A stretch of DNA of 60,000 bases, from assembly GCA_002633005.1 (NCBI GenBank), contig NMRA01000010.1, forward strand, positions 1,338,982 through 1,398,981, read 5' to 3'. The position numbers and the translations under genes are program-made. The notes under the pieces are model-generated. The model was given only the letters and a program-made list of their open reading frames with translations, was not told where the DNA came from and searched no databases. This DNA is from Phoronis australis (Eukaryota; Phoronida; Phoronidae). Positions 40,855 through 52,849 of this stretch are shown here, one piece after another (positions within the stretch are counted from its first letter, which is position 1; each line of letters starts with the position of its first letter).

Positions 40855-43800
40855 GTAAGGCAAACGACAAACATGGGTGTTTTAAGAATTGGAAAGAAAA
40901 TAGCAGCGTCTTTGAATCTTTAAGAATCAATGAATTATAAGAGAAATTAGCGAAAAGGCTTTCTTCAGCATCGCGTCTAAGCCACGCCGGAGCATTAATT
41001 TGTAAATCGATTAGGACGGGTTCGTCACAGTCTGGCTTAGGCTCGCATGGCCGTTGTTGTAACAAAACCCCAAATATTAGCGTAAGTATTGTTTAGTGAT
41101 CAGACGCTAGCACATCAAAGTATGCTTGATGTGATGTTTACCTTTGTCGCTACTTTAGGTTATTGCGAGAAAACAGCAAACAGAACGACCGATAGTAGTA
41201 GTTACGTTTTGATCATTCACTGATATCGGCAGTAGAGGTATGCATCTACTACAAGGACAATATATGGAATAGAACAATGTGAGCGGATGTTAATCCAATG
41301 TATGGAGTAACTGACGTGTCTCGTTGTGACGTAGTAATAAGCCATACAGTCCATACAATTTACATGTGTAACCTTCAACCAAGTGGAGAACTGAATTCAA
41401 TGGAAATGGATTTATTAGCAATACATGTACGTCAATGAAAGAGTTGGCGTACACGCAGGAAACCTTCAAAATCTACAGTTATAGTGTACATTATAGTCGA
41501 ATGATTGGATTGAATTCAAGCAATAAGGATATCACGAGCATAGTACTTCAGAGAAATCATTTGAGCCCACAACTTATATCACCGCTATTTTGACGTGATC
41601 TCACCGTGCTCCCGTTGACAGGTGTACTTAACACCTATTAAATTATTGAACTAATCCCATCAAATTTCTATCAGGTGAAAAACCATGTGGTTAATCGCTC
41701 ATTTGCTAGACCAGACGTGCAGCGATGAATACCTGTTTGACTCTGGGGTGAGTATGAGTAGTAGTCCCCCCATGCTATTCACGATCTAGGCATCAACTTG
41801 CAACCTCCTCCACATCGTTGTTACATGTGCAGATCACTAGATAAAAGTTCTTGCCAAACAAAATATTTTGTTAAAACAGACAGTTCACATTGCTTGTTTT
41901 TGTTTTTGTTATTTGCTTTCGAAACTTCAGTCTGCAATGAAATATAAAAGAGCCAAATGAATTTCAATTCCGCGATTTCCCTGGTAAAATATTAGTTTTA
42001 TCAACAAAAAGTTTGCTTATTTTGCTAAATTTGTGAGTTAGCAACAATAAACAATAGATGAAATCTACAAGAAACATCTACATGGCGCTTTTAGTCGCTT
42101 TTTTGATCATTCAAGGGGCTACGAAATAATTTTAATTAATCGTTGAACTCTTTCAGTTTTTCTATTTTCTATTTTTTCCTTTGCCTAATACAAATCTACA
42201 AAAATGTAGGTTTGTCAAATTAGCTTTTGCGTTGCAACCTCCAAAACAGAGCACTTCTGGCAAACATGTAAAATCCACGTGGTAATTGAAAAGCCACATC
42301 TAATTAAGTTAACGATTGAAAAACCCTTTGGGAAAAGAAATGATTTCGTTCGCGTCTTCCAAGATGTACGACTTAGAGGTGCATGAAGCTACTTTATGCC
42401 TGTTCGTACAATGTACAAATGTATCAAATCTGGATCCGTATTACAAACTAGAATAAATCGCAGCACTTGAGAAAAACCGAAATGGTGCAGACCCTGTACC
42501 AAGGAATGTCGCACGGTTGATGGGTGGATGGCTAAAGTGAGGGCAGTACCCTATCGATGCCTCAAAGGAGATAAGTTAGGAAAGAAATGACCAACAGCTG
42601 GCGTAGGGGAAAGATATGGAAACCATAGTGTCCAACTGGGCAACAGCTAACGAACTAGTAGCTGTATCACGTCTTTCTAGAGTCCAAAGTACAGAGAAAG
42701 AAAACATACAATCAGCAGCACAGTAAGCCAGTTGGAGCAACCTGTTCTCTAAACAAACTTAGCTACTGGAAAGCCAGCGTTTAACAAAAAAGGCAACTTC
42801 CGGGAACCTTTGTTAAACTAACGAGACGGTTTACTCTGTTCATACATTCATGCACGACAAATTTCATGAAATTCATAAAAGAACTTGACGGATAAACCAG
42901 CATGCTTCAGAGACCTAAAACTGTCACTGGGGGCCCAGCAGTTGTCAAATAGGTTTCAAAATCTACGTGGATTGGTCACCTATTTGTTGATTTCCATGAA
43001 GTCCCAAGTCGAAGTTTTTAGTAGACTAGATATAGGCTGGCTTGGTCAAGGTGTGTAATTGGGGTGTTATGTAGTTTGCATGGAAACACACCAAAATGGT
43101 TTCTAATTTTTGCAATAGAGTAACTCCATGAAATTTAATATTTCATCACCAGCACCCCGCACACTGGCTTCTTGGACACGTAAAAGTTGGCAAAAATACA
43201 GTACAAAAATTAAACATAATTTATCGATCTTTGCAGTCGCTGCCTGCTTTTGTTACCAAGGGCCACGTTTGTTTTAGTATCTTTTCGAATATTGATTGTC
43301 AGTGTGTAAAAACATATATATTCTTGATAATCAGTGAAGACGATAATGGAAATGGAAGTGTTGCTCGAACATTTGTAAGCACGTGACCACGTTTTTCGAT
43401 TTACCATGAAGGCCTCCATAACTTCCACAGGTCTCATATTTTTCCTAAGAGAGTTGTAAATTCTGCTTATTTGGTCTATTAGCTACAAAACGATGTCTGG
43501 GATTTCAAGACCTTTGAAACAGAAATATCGACTGCCAAAAAATCAAGACCTCGACTGTCTGTGAAAATTTGGAGATCTTGATTTTTGACAGCCGAGTTCT
43601 GGGGATCAAAGACCTTAAATGGAATCCAAGACAACATTTTGTAGTTGATTGACCAACTAAACAAAATCTGTAAAATAAATGAGAATATTTTAACGTCTGT
43701 GCAAGTTACTGCAGTTTCTATTTTGTAATTTGGGCTGAAATCAAAACGTCAGAAATGGCCGAAAAGCGTCGGGAGACATTCTGAGGGCTTCAGTAGCGTA

Positions 43801-44043
43801 CACGCATTTCAGCTAAAGTGTCCCACTGCATCAAACAATTATGCCTACCTATGCTACATTTTGTTATGTTTTAAACCAAGTTACGAAAAAGCAGTAAACA
43901 CAATATTGTTAAAGTTAATAAATAAGCGAGTTTTGTTCGTGCGAGTTGAGCCTGCTTACATCACGTGACAAATGTGCGCAACTTTGCCATTTATGGGACT
44001 GCAATGTGCAGCTTGTCATTCGCTCAGCAGCTGTACTATCAAT
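40855..44043. other. Intergenic or gene 2 intron 1 stretch
   Basis: 3.2 kb without a recognised gene. An ATG at 41047 leads in 35 bases to GTAAGT at 41082 and is one candidate for the start exon of gene 2 (see findings). Confidence 0.4.
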
Positions 44044-44200
44044 ATAGATTATTACATGGCGAAGTCGTTATTCCCAGTTATCCTCGTGGATTTTGTAGAA
44101 TTATCATCCTCGGGGCTAACGCCCCTCGGGTGATAATTCTCCAAAATCCATTCGGGCTCTAGATAAGGGGTATAACGACTGAGAACATGTAATAATCTAT
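44044..44200. mobile_element. 157-bp palindromic hairpin element
   Basis: The outer arms ATAGATTATTACATG (44044–44058) and CATGTAATAATCTAT (44186–44200) are perfect inverted repeats. Inner pairs follow almost continuously: CGAAGTCGTTAT with ATAACGACT, GGATTTTG with CAAAATCC, and AGAATTATCA with TGATAATTCT, closing on GGGGCTAACGCCCC. It is a full-length fold-back with a four-base loop, likely a MITE. Confidence 0.85.
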
Positions 44201-45708
44201 TTAGATCACATACTAAACGAGAAACACTGCAATGAATCGATCTACATTTCTCGACTCGCCTGGGCTTTGTAACTACTTTCTATGTCAGTGGCCCGAGGTC
44301 GGAGGGCATGACCTTTTAAGAAAAGCCAATTTTTTTGTCAAATAATGCCTTTACTCAAAACCGCTCGAAAATATAAACAAAACAGAAATAAAGTGAATCT
44401 ATAAATTAAGGTTTAGCAACTATTAAAGCTTACTAAACATTTTATCACGCTAAGCTTCGACCGGGAAAATATCGTCTGCTAAAGTAGGTTACCTCTAGTA
44501 ACTGAGTATAATGCTCAAGTCAAAGGATCCCGACGACACGATACCCGCTTTCAAATTGGAAATCGGTGATTTACATGTGAGAGAACACGAGAGAAAAAAT
44601 TCACTGAATTAAAATACCGCCTTTATGGAAATTATGCGTCTTATTTTTCAAAGCGTATAAATGTCGGTACAATGCCCTTTGCTGAACATGTAATTGTTGC
44701 GCGTTCTCAACTTATTCTGCTAAGCCTGTATTCAGACAACTTTCCTGTGCGCTGAGTTAAGTAGGTCACCACTGCTGCTGTGCACTGGGTTGTTATGAAG
44801 GTCACTTAGATTAATGACCTAGCCTTTTTAAATTGGAAATTTGAAGGGACTATGTCAACTTTACATAAAAGTTTCTTGCACGAAAGGAATTTAATGGAAA
44901 TTTTCACCATATGCATATCTTTACCGTAGCCTTGGTGTAAATAATTCTATAAACTTTCAAACTGGACACCCTTTGTTTTTATATGTTTTCGTACATGCTG
45001 ACACTAAAAACTGCAATAAGCATATTTAAAAGGGAATTCATGAGACTTGCATGTGTAATAAAGCACATTTATTGTCTGTAACATCACATATACAAACAAG
45101 AATGTACAGTATATAACATACCTCAACTTTGTACGATTACAAATTCATGACTGGTGCAGTTGCTTGCTAAAGTCTGTTTTGAAGTTCATCTTGGTTTGCA
45201 AAAACTTGAGACACGGGTGGGGACACAAAGCTATTCTGTGGAAAGTCACACATATATCTATTTCTGAATGAGTTTCATCATGTTTCAGAGTCCCTTTCGT
45301 TATGCCTGAAAGGCGTGAGCAAAGCATCGTCGTAGGCCCCTCAAAGTTCAGCTTCAGGGACCGATAACTCCTCCAAAATTGCACTGAGATCCAAATCGAT
45401 AGAATCTGCATTAGTGTGACTGTTGTGCTAGTTTCCCCGTCACTGTCACCGTCACTGTTGAGTGCCAATTCCAGCTCCTTTTCACTATCTCAGTCCATGA
45501 ACACTTCCTCAAGAAACTGGTCAATAGTCACCTTACCACGCTTGGCACCAGCCAAGATAAAACTTGCGTAAAGATTCAAATATCTCAGAAACAAATAACC
45601 ACAGCAATACATGTATACATGTACAGGAAACTATGAACTGTGGAATGCGCATGCTCACATATATAAGCAGCATACGGGGATTTCACAATTTTTGAATGAA
45701 AAACACCA
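44201..45708. other. Intergenic stretch before the hAT element
   Basis: 1.5 kb. A 107-codon minus-strand frame (45468–45145) is not recognisable. No gene is supported. Confidence 0.45.
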
Positions 45709-46429
45709 GTGTCCAGTGGCGGATCTACGTTTTCAGTAAGGGGGGGTTTAGGATTNCCGACCGGGGGGGGGGGAGGTCGGGAGGGGTACACCCCCTTCCC
45801 GTGTAAGACAACTTTTTTGTTTTTGTAGCCAAATAGTGAAATTTCCATGCATCCTCGTACGTTTCTGACACTTAACATGTTCCTGGAGTTTTTCGTAAGA
45901 TAGTTAGAAACCCTTCTCGATTTCGTCACATGAACTTGGCTCATAAGTTTCGTGAAACCATATTTGTGCACATCTGGGTATGAGTCACACCACCAGCAAA
46001 AATATTTGTTGGAACATCTGCTTACATACACCTTTTAGCGGCATACGAAAAAGTGTGGTGTGTATACAGGGGTTTAGACAACTACCAAATATTCAAGAGC
46101 ATAAGGAGCACCGACGGGGCGTAAAAACTTGAATGTCAGATAATCGCAACAGCCTCAAGCTGTTTAAGAACGAAGACCTGTACTGTTAGTCCGGAAATAA
46201 ACATGTGTTCTGTCTCGTTACGAGAAAAACTGGCGAACGATGGTGCTCTCAGCTCATAGTCTATTATTAAAAGCGACAATAAACAATTAAGTATCACGTT
46301 ATTAAGCTGAATCATGTTGACAACAATTGAAAAACATCAAATGTATTAGGAAACAAATCAGCTGAAAACAGTCTCACGAAACCAAAGCACTCTGTAGGCC
46401 TACACCGTGGTGAAAAGATATACAGGAGC

Positions 46430-46705
46430 AGTTCGTAGAGGGACCAGATGTACACTGAGAGTACACAATAACTCTGGCCTGGTCCGTCACGAGACCAAAA
46501 GTACACCTGTGCTTATTATCCCTATAAAAGTAGTCGATCTGTCGCAGGACCAAACAGTACTGGCATAGATAAATAGATTTACAAAGCACACTTTGTTAAA
46601 AAACATCACAAGACTAGTTCGCCGAGGGACCAGAAGTACACTGAAACTCGTTATCTACACAAATCAAGCTGGCCTGGTCCGTCGCGAGACCTAAAGCGTA
46701 CTTCG
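46430..46705. repeat. Repeated block inside the hAT element
   Basis: About 46430–46515 and 46616–46703 share AGTTCGnnGAGGGACCAGA, GTACACTGA, CTGGCCTGGTCCGTC and CGAGACC, some 187 bp apart. A weaker third echo (CTGTCGCAGGACCAAACAGTAC) sits between them at about 46539. Confidence 0.7.
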
Positions 46706-47082
46706 CAAAAAACTTTGAATTGAAAACTTCTCTCTAGACTCCTTTTAATCCCCAGTGGTTGCTAATACGTATAGTTTACTTATCTGGTGGTCAGCTGCTG
46801 CGAGAGGTTGTCTAGGAAGGGTTTTTGCACCGTTCCGTAGTATTAACTGGAAGAAACAAGTATTGAGAACAGATTTAGCTACGCACTACGTGAAATAAGA
46901 TTTTAGATATGAAGCAAATAGACTCAAGTGGAAATACAAACCAGAATCAGTTTCTGTGCGCTCGTAGACCCTCTGCTGTACTGGGTAAATTTGGCATATC
47001 CAAAAATAATTTCTATTTCGTTTTCATTGTACACAAGCATAAAAACCGACATAAATTACAAACTGTGTATAATTATAACTTA

Positions 47083-47363
47083 TTACCTGGGTGTATCTCC
47101 AGGAATGTTGGTCCTATCTTTCTGTTGTCTAGACTGCCGAGGAATCTGCATATCGGATCCAATGGTTTGCTGCTCTTCGAACCATTCTACCCAGACATCT
47201 TCCACGTTTGTTCCCAACGCTTGCACTTCGTCAACTGCTGTGTCAATGAACTTGTACGCCTCCACAATGTCAGCATCTCGTTTCACAACTCAGTTGGCAC
47301 TAAGGCCCCTAAGGTTACCAAGTCCATTCAAAAGACTTACAGCTTTTGCAACTAAATTTGATC
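47083..47363 (-). pseudogene. hAT transposase fragment (52-kDa repressor/ZMYM1-like)
   Basis: On the minus strand the frame reads AVSLLNGLGNLRGLSAN, a TGA stop, then VVKRDADIVEAYKFIDTAV, VEDVWVEWFEEQQTIGSD and MPRQSRQQKDRTNIPGDTPR. The pattern 'RDxDIVxAxxxI…MPRxxxRQxxRxNxPxDTP' is typical of the middle of hAT transposases related to the 52-kDa repressor of PKR inhibitor and ZMYM1. The internal stop, and the stop straight after DTPR where YYR should follow, show it is dead. It sits inside the 2.7-kb element with matching inverted ends. Confidence 0.75.
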
Positions 47364-48564
47364 CGTTCATCATGAACTACTTCAAACCTTGACGATGTAT
47401 CCCAGGACCCATTTACATCTCTTGCAATCTTCGAAAAAAACGTCCCAATGTCTGAGCGCTTGAAACCCGAAGTACTAACATCAAATAAATGCCCATGGGC
47501 ATGGGCGTTTCGTCGGGTGGGCCTTTCTGCGGAAATTCCAAGTATAGAAAACGGCAGTGGTGCTTATTGCAGGTAGAAAGACGGTAGGTGTTGAGGTCGG
47601 CACTAGGGCTCCTTAGGGGGCCCGTTGAACATCGCACGAGTCTCGCAAGACTTTGTTGTGAAAACGCAGCCTCCCCGCAATTTCTGGTACTGTACACTGT
47701 TCGCGAATGCGGTCATTTCGTCAATGTGAGTGCCCCCTTGGTCATTCCTTGTATAGACATAACTTGTTAGAGTGCATCTTCAAACAGACTCGTGACCAGA
47801 CCACGGCGCCTGCCACAAGCAATTCTTCGAAAAACGAGTTTTCTCAAAAGTATTACATGTACATGTACACTGTATGATATTGCGCAAGACAACTTTATTA
47901 TACACCAGTCAAATTCGAGTTACAAACGCGTGGGGTGTAATAGGATGACACGGCATGACAGATGAGGTAAAAACGTTGCACGTCAATTCGCCTGAATATC
48001 AGAGTTGAGGCACCACAGTATTTCCCCTAATCAAACCAAAACATACTTTAGACTAAAGAAGCTAGTTACCTAAAGAAATCAGCTATAGAGCTGCTCTTTC
48101 AGCGGTGGATCTATCTAAAAGGCTTGGCTACTTCAGAAGTGTCGACGGAAGCGCACAATTGATCTCCGGGCTTTTGTCGATGAGCCACGAAGACTCGAAA
48201 CGCGTTGATTTTCATAACAGCGATTCACAAAGCAAAAAATATATTTTCAGATTGAACACCCCCCTCATTTTTTCCAAGTTGGTTTACTTGGGGTTTACAC
48301 ACGTTGGCAGTATCGTTTTTGTTTTGCTGGAGACGTTTTTTTTTAATTTTTGGATCCTCGCCCGAGGGGGGTTGAAACCCCCTGTACCCCCCGTAGATCC
48401 GCCACTGGTGTCCTGGGGTGAGCACACTCTCCTTGCGCAACATAGCCGTAGCTAATTATAGGCGATTGAGTACACGCGACGCATTTTAACAGGATAATAG
48501 GCTTGTCGGCTGACCTCGCCTAGCGCAGGATAAGGGTTAAGTATTCTATTTTCACGTTCGATGA

Positions 48565-48720
48565 CGTCAGCCGCAGAGTGGTGTAGTGATAAAGTCGGCG
48601 TCTCGAAACTCTTGAGGCCCGGGTTCGAAACCGGCCGCCAAATGTTACCTCACTAGTGAGATAACTAATTGGGTTATTACGCGGTTGTATTTGCCATTTG
48701 ACGCTAATATTGTGGTATAA
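48565..48720 (+). repeat. tRNA-derived SINE
   Basis: A box TGGTGTAGTGA (48579–48589) and B box GGTTCGAAACC (48622–48632) are spaced as in tRNA genes, with an anticodon-like CTCGAAA loop between. The acceptor arms do not pair well and unrelated AT-rich sequence follows, so it reads as a SINE head rather than a tRNA. Confidence 0.6.
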
Positions 48721-50520
48721 TTAGAACTTATTCGAGTGGTCTGTTACAGAGAAAGTGTTTTCCAACCATGTGTTTAACCAAAACATCAAGGCCGTCAGTA
48801 GCCGAACACCCGACTGATACTGAAAGCAAAATGCGAAAAAGCAAGGCACGTGCTTGTAGATAGGATGTCGGAGTTCCGGTTATAACTTTGAGGGTAACAT
48901 GTAAACACATCGTCCCTGGCATAAACATTAAAACAAGACTTTCACGAATCACTGTCTAGTCTTTTCTTGGGATATTGTGGCTTATTGGAACCAGTACAAA
49001 AGCTTGCATACATCTTGGAACGTTTTTGCTGTGCTTCAAATTGCAAAGTGCCTGCTGAAATATGAAGAGTATTCTGGGACCCACTTCTTCACTTGTAAAT
49101 TTATGCAACTCGCTGTACAGCAGTGCACTTATCCGCGTGCTACGTTAAAATCAGGACACAATTTCTGTTACCATGCCTACAAGTTCCCAATAGCGTAAGA
49201 GGATTATAAATTGCAATTAACTTAGTGCAGTTTCTGTTTCGGCCCATCGCTTACAAGCGACAGAAAAGAATACAATAGCCGGTAGTCTCTCTCTCTCTCT
49301 CTCACGTTTCCACAATGGCGGGTGCTTATTGACTTTTTCCGACGGCCCAATTCACGGAAATAGCCGAGATCCCGTTCGCGCCCGTTTTCAGTCCATACGC
49401 AAGCTCCGCCCACGAGGTCACGTGATCGGAATAACTTAGAAACAAGCTCAACGAGTATTTGACGCTGCATCAAATATATTGTTCAATATCACGTAGTTAC
49501 TCAACCTATTTTTGGTGTTGACATGTGCATGATCTGAAAAGGAAGTTTTACTTTGTAATATATGTGAAAATATCATTTAATGTCAAAAATTCCAACAAAG
49601 TTAGGCATTGACATTAACGCCCTCCACTAAAGTTAACGATAACGCCTTTGGAAATGCAATAAAATTATATGGAATGTTTCAGTGTTAAGTTATAAAGATT
49701 TCGTCTTTCTCATTGTGATATAGTGAATTACAAGTTACAAACAGAATTGTTGAAGTGTTAACTTTGAGCCCTGTTTTGACGGTCAGACATCGTTGCAAGG
49801 TCACTTTACGTCATTATTGTGACGATAGTGGAATAGGCTAACTAACCTAAATACACACAGTCAATCAGTTTAACTAACTACATGTAAGCGAAACTCAATT
49901 GATTTTCCTTATTGTAGTCTCCCCCGGTGAACGTAGGGTAAGCGTTATATTTCTCTTCTACAACAAAGCAAGAACGTGTGAAACTCACGCAGGTCATAAT
50001 ATTTCAAGAAATTTGCTTACAGTTTAAAGCATTATATAAGGATTGTGTTCTTTAACTTTTATAGCCACGGCAAATCAAACTGGCAACACTGAAGAAATTT
50101 ATTAGCGAAATTACTTAAACTTAACCGTTTTTCAATCCAAAACCACGACCGGCATCCGACTACAAGTCACCGACGAACACAGACTCAGCGCAAATACACA
50201 TTCCAAAAGTTGGATAAACAATGGTTGCCGACCTCACCGTTTTCATGGCTAATTTGACAAATCTGAGAGGTGTCTGAATTTCCAACCAAAACATGTTTTG
50301 CTGCCAAGAAATGACAGAATATTTAAGAACTCTCAAGGGTTCAAAATAGACCAAACTTCACTTTCTGAAAAACTTGCACTAATAATAATAAATATCATTT
50401 GCAGTGACCCAGCTCATAAGGGTTAAGTCTCGAACTGCAAGTTAATTCTACAGACGCCAACTTTTAATAAAATTCACGAGGTTAACGTGGCTCAAACAAC
50501 TATTGAGCTATACCATATTG
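48721..50520. other. Intergenic or gene 2 intron 1 stretch
   Basis: 1.8 kb. It includes a short CT run at about 49287–49303. No gene is recognised. Confidence 0.45.
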
Positions 50521-50534
50521 TCACGAGGAACCAT

Positions 50535-50683
50535 TGTGTCTTATAGGGATAAGTGCCCGCTTTCTTTACTCAAAGTCGAGAGTTTGAGTCCCACTGAGGA
50601 AAACTGCTAGACCCTTGAGTCCCACTGAGGCACACTGCTAGACCCTTGAGTCCCACTGAGGCACACTGCTACACCCTTGAGTC
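50535..50683 (+). repeat. SINE-like head with 31-bp tandem tail
   Basis: GTTTGAGTCCCAC at about 50583 resembles a B box, with a degenerate A-box-like stretch about 40 bases before it. From 50585 a 31-bp unit, TGAGTCCCACTGAGG followed by CACACTGCTAGACCCT, is repeated three times (starts 50585, 50616, 50647) and begins a fourth. The unit starts inside the B-box-like word, so the tail seems to have grown from the SINE itself. Confidence 0.5.
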
Positions 50684-52004
50684 TAGTCTCTAGCTCCTAA
50701 GCTCGGATTTAACTGTATAAGATATAAAGTATACAAGTGGTTCCAGGCGACCAGTACATTGGGCTCATCTGAGCGACCTGTGTACGTCTGCTACAACGTA
50801 TACCACGTTGGCTATTATTATATTTTTACCATTCACCAGTACGCAAGTTTAGTTGGGCGCCCATCCGACCGCAGATAATGCACAGCGGCCTAGTTCACAT
50901 CAACTTAAACACTAGTTAATTTGAATTGTCGACTATAATTTATTCACCTTTTAAATTGCTATGAAAGTCCATGATTGAGACAGTTTAAATTTTTTTCTGC
51001 CCTCTATTTTTGCGAGTACGTGATCAAGCGCAACCTATTTATTTTCTAAGCAGGGGCAATAAATTACGTGTTCTATTGGCTGCAAAACGTAAGCCTACTC
51101 TTGATTCGACTTGCAACCAGACCCTCAATGTCCAACACAACTGGTTTATGCTAATGGAAAGGAGCTAGGGTGCAAATTTTCATTATTACCTATGAATACC
51201 AGCATCGTATTTTTCTCGGTTTGATGACAATTCCATTCTATTCCTGTGCACAGGAAATAATCATGACTTGGCCTATCACTCCGTTCTCTTCTTCACGTGA
51301 CCATTCCACGTCTTATGTCGCAATTCAACGGTTTTGAATTTCCGTTATAATTAAACTACTTTATCCAATTCTCGTGTGGCTATGGGTTTTAGGAAAAACT
51401 CGATTAAAGCTGTGTGCAAACGTAAGATAATTACTATTCGGTTCATCAACTTTCGTCTCAGTTGCATACTTCATCTTGCTCAATAGGGTACTTCTCATAT
51501 TGGCACTCTTTAGACTAATGGGTGCACGATTGATCCCGATTCAGATTTGGAACTCCAGAACCACATAGAGATTCATTAATTTGAAAGCAGAGGAGTAACT
51601 TCCATTGTCAGCTCTTCCCATTGCTTTATTAGTCATTTCTTCCGAAGTCCGAAAATTAATAACAATCCGAGTTAGAAACAAGCGGAGACCAACTGTATAA
51701 CCTCATGAAGCCCAAATCAAAAGACAATTTTGGCGAGACGCGAAGGTGTTTAGGTGTCTTTAATTTACATCCGTTATGAGATATGATTTGTTTGGGTGAC
51801 GAAATATAATGTAACTCGCATTTTGATTTAGTGTGAAAGCATCCTGTTTTGCAATCATCGCCACTGGCAACGGAATTAATAATTATTTGATAGCCGTTGA
51901 TTAAACCTGCTGTTTATTGTGCAATTGGCAGGACGCAATGTGTTTTTACTGTGCCTTTGAACTTTCGACCCTTGTTTAGTGAACCAGGTCTAACTTCTGA
52001 AAAT
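50684..52004. other. Stretch upstream of the minisatellite
   Basis: 1.3 kb, AT-rich, no recognised gene or RNA. Confidence 0.5.
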
Positions 52005-52328
52005 GTGACCGCTCGAACATACTGTAACAGATCCATGATACATGTAAGTGTAACTGGCTTCAAGTACCAAAATGTTGCTACAAATGTGACCGCTCGAACA
52101 TACTGTAACACATTCATGGTACATGTAAGTGTAACTGGCTTCAAGTACCAAAATGTTGCTACAAATGTGACCGCTCGAACATACTCTAACACATTCATGG
52201 TACATGTAAATGTAACTGACTTCAAGTACCAAAATGTTGCTACAAATGTGACTGCTCGAACATACTGTAAAACATCCATGGTACATGTAAATGTAACTGG
52301 CTTCAAGTACCAACATGTTGCTACAAAT
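52005..52328. repeat. 81-bp minisatellite, four units
   Basis: Units start at 52005, 52086, 52167 and 52248, each beginning GTGACCGCTCGAACATACT (fourth: GTGACTGCTCG). Identity between units is about 93–97%. Since 81 is divisible by three and the unit lacks stops in several frames, long open frames run through on both strands (up to 186 codons). Each unit holds a donor-like word, ACATGTAAGT or ACATGTAAAT. It ends 354 bp before gene 2 exon 2. Confidence 0.95.
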
Positions 52329-52682
52329 CCTGAGCTAACTTGGCATCTCAGTAAAAAACTGCAACTGAACAATATCGGTGATGAAATCCACAACAACATC
52401 TCAAATTCACAAAGTAGGCTGCGTTTTCAAACGAACGAGACACAGCAATCTGTGTAAATGGAACAATACCATCTTTCTAAAAGCAATAGAAATGCCCTGT
52501 GAAAACTTTATGTTTGAACTGAAATCGCCTTTCAAGTCAATCATTTCTCACAGATTCATTGTATACCACCACCTAACACATACGTTTCCAATACAGCAAT
52601 ATGCAATCGTTATTTGTGACCACTGTTGAATGAACTTATTTTTTTAAACCAACGAAAGAAATTATGATTACGTTTTGTTTAG

Positions 52683-52849
52683 GTTTGTGACTTTCCTCGG
52701 ATGGATTACTGGCATGCAATGTCAGTGGCACCCAGAGACACCTCCAACTCCGTGGGGATTCGACCAGTTTCAGCTTGATCAAGCATGCTTTGAAGCCAAC
52801 GAGACATTGAAGTTTGAACACGAGGAAGACAAACTTTACTTGAGGCTCG
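52683..52849 (+). CDS. Gene 2 (peroxidase paralogue) exon 2
   Basis: 167 nt after the acceptor TTTTGTTTAG, phase 2 in, phase 1 out, donor GTATGT at 52850. It encodes the hydrophobic FVTFLGWITGM (the core of a signal peptide), a Pro-rich linker, then FDQFQLDQACFEAN and a charged stretch ending LYLRLG. Length and phases mirror gene 1 exon 2 and the second half aligns with it. Two cysteines here have no counterpart in gene 1. The upstream start exon is not fixed. Confidence 0.75.

Larger units (their letters stand above)
45714..48407 (-). mobile_element. 2.7-kb hAT-like DNA transposon, decayed
   Basis: The ends CAGTGGCGGATCTACG (45714–45729) and CGTAGATCCGCCACTG (48392–48407) are perfect inverted repeats of 16 bp, followed inside by G-rich/C-rich tracts. 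The 5-bp direct repeat GTGTC flanks the element (45709–45713 and 48408–48412). It carries a minus-strand hAT transposase fragment and an internal repeated block at about 46430–46705. The orientation is given by the transposase. Confidence 0.88.

Noticed and set aside
41683-41750. ATG plus GTGAGT as start exon for gene 2
   Set aside because: The exon would end in phase 0, which leads to a stop codon in exon 2.
45585-46031. 148-codon minus frame in the hAT element
   Set aside because: It runs through the G-rich end and the N at 45756 and shows no hAT C-terminal motif.
46909-47392. Two long + strand frames
   Set aside because: They are shadows of the minus-strand hAT transposase fragment.
48575-48640. 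Functional tRNA gene
   Set aside because: A and B boxes are good but the acceptor and arm pairing is poor; a SINE head explains it better.
51897-52457. 186-codon + frame and 161-codon minus frame
   Set aside because: Both arise because the 81-bp unit is stop-free and divisible by three; no splice or family support.
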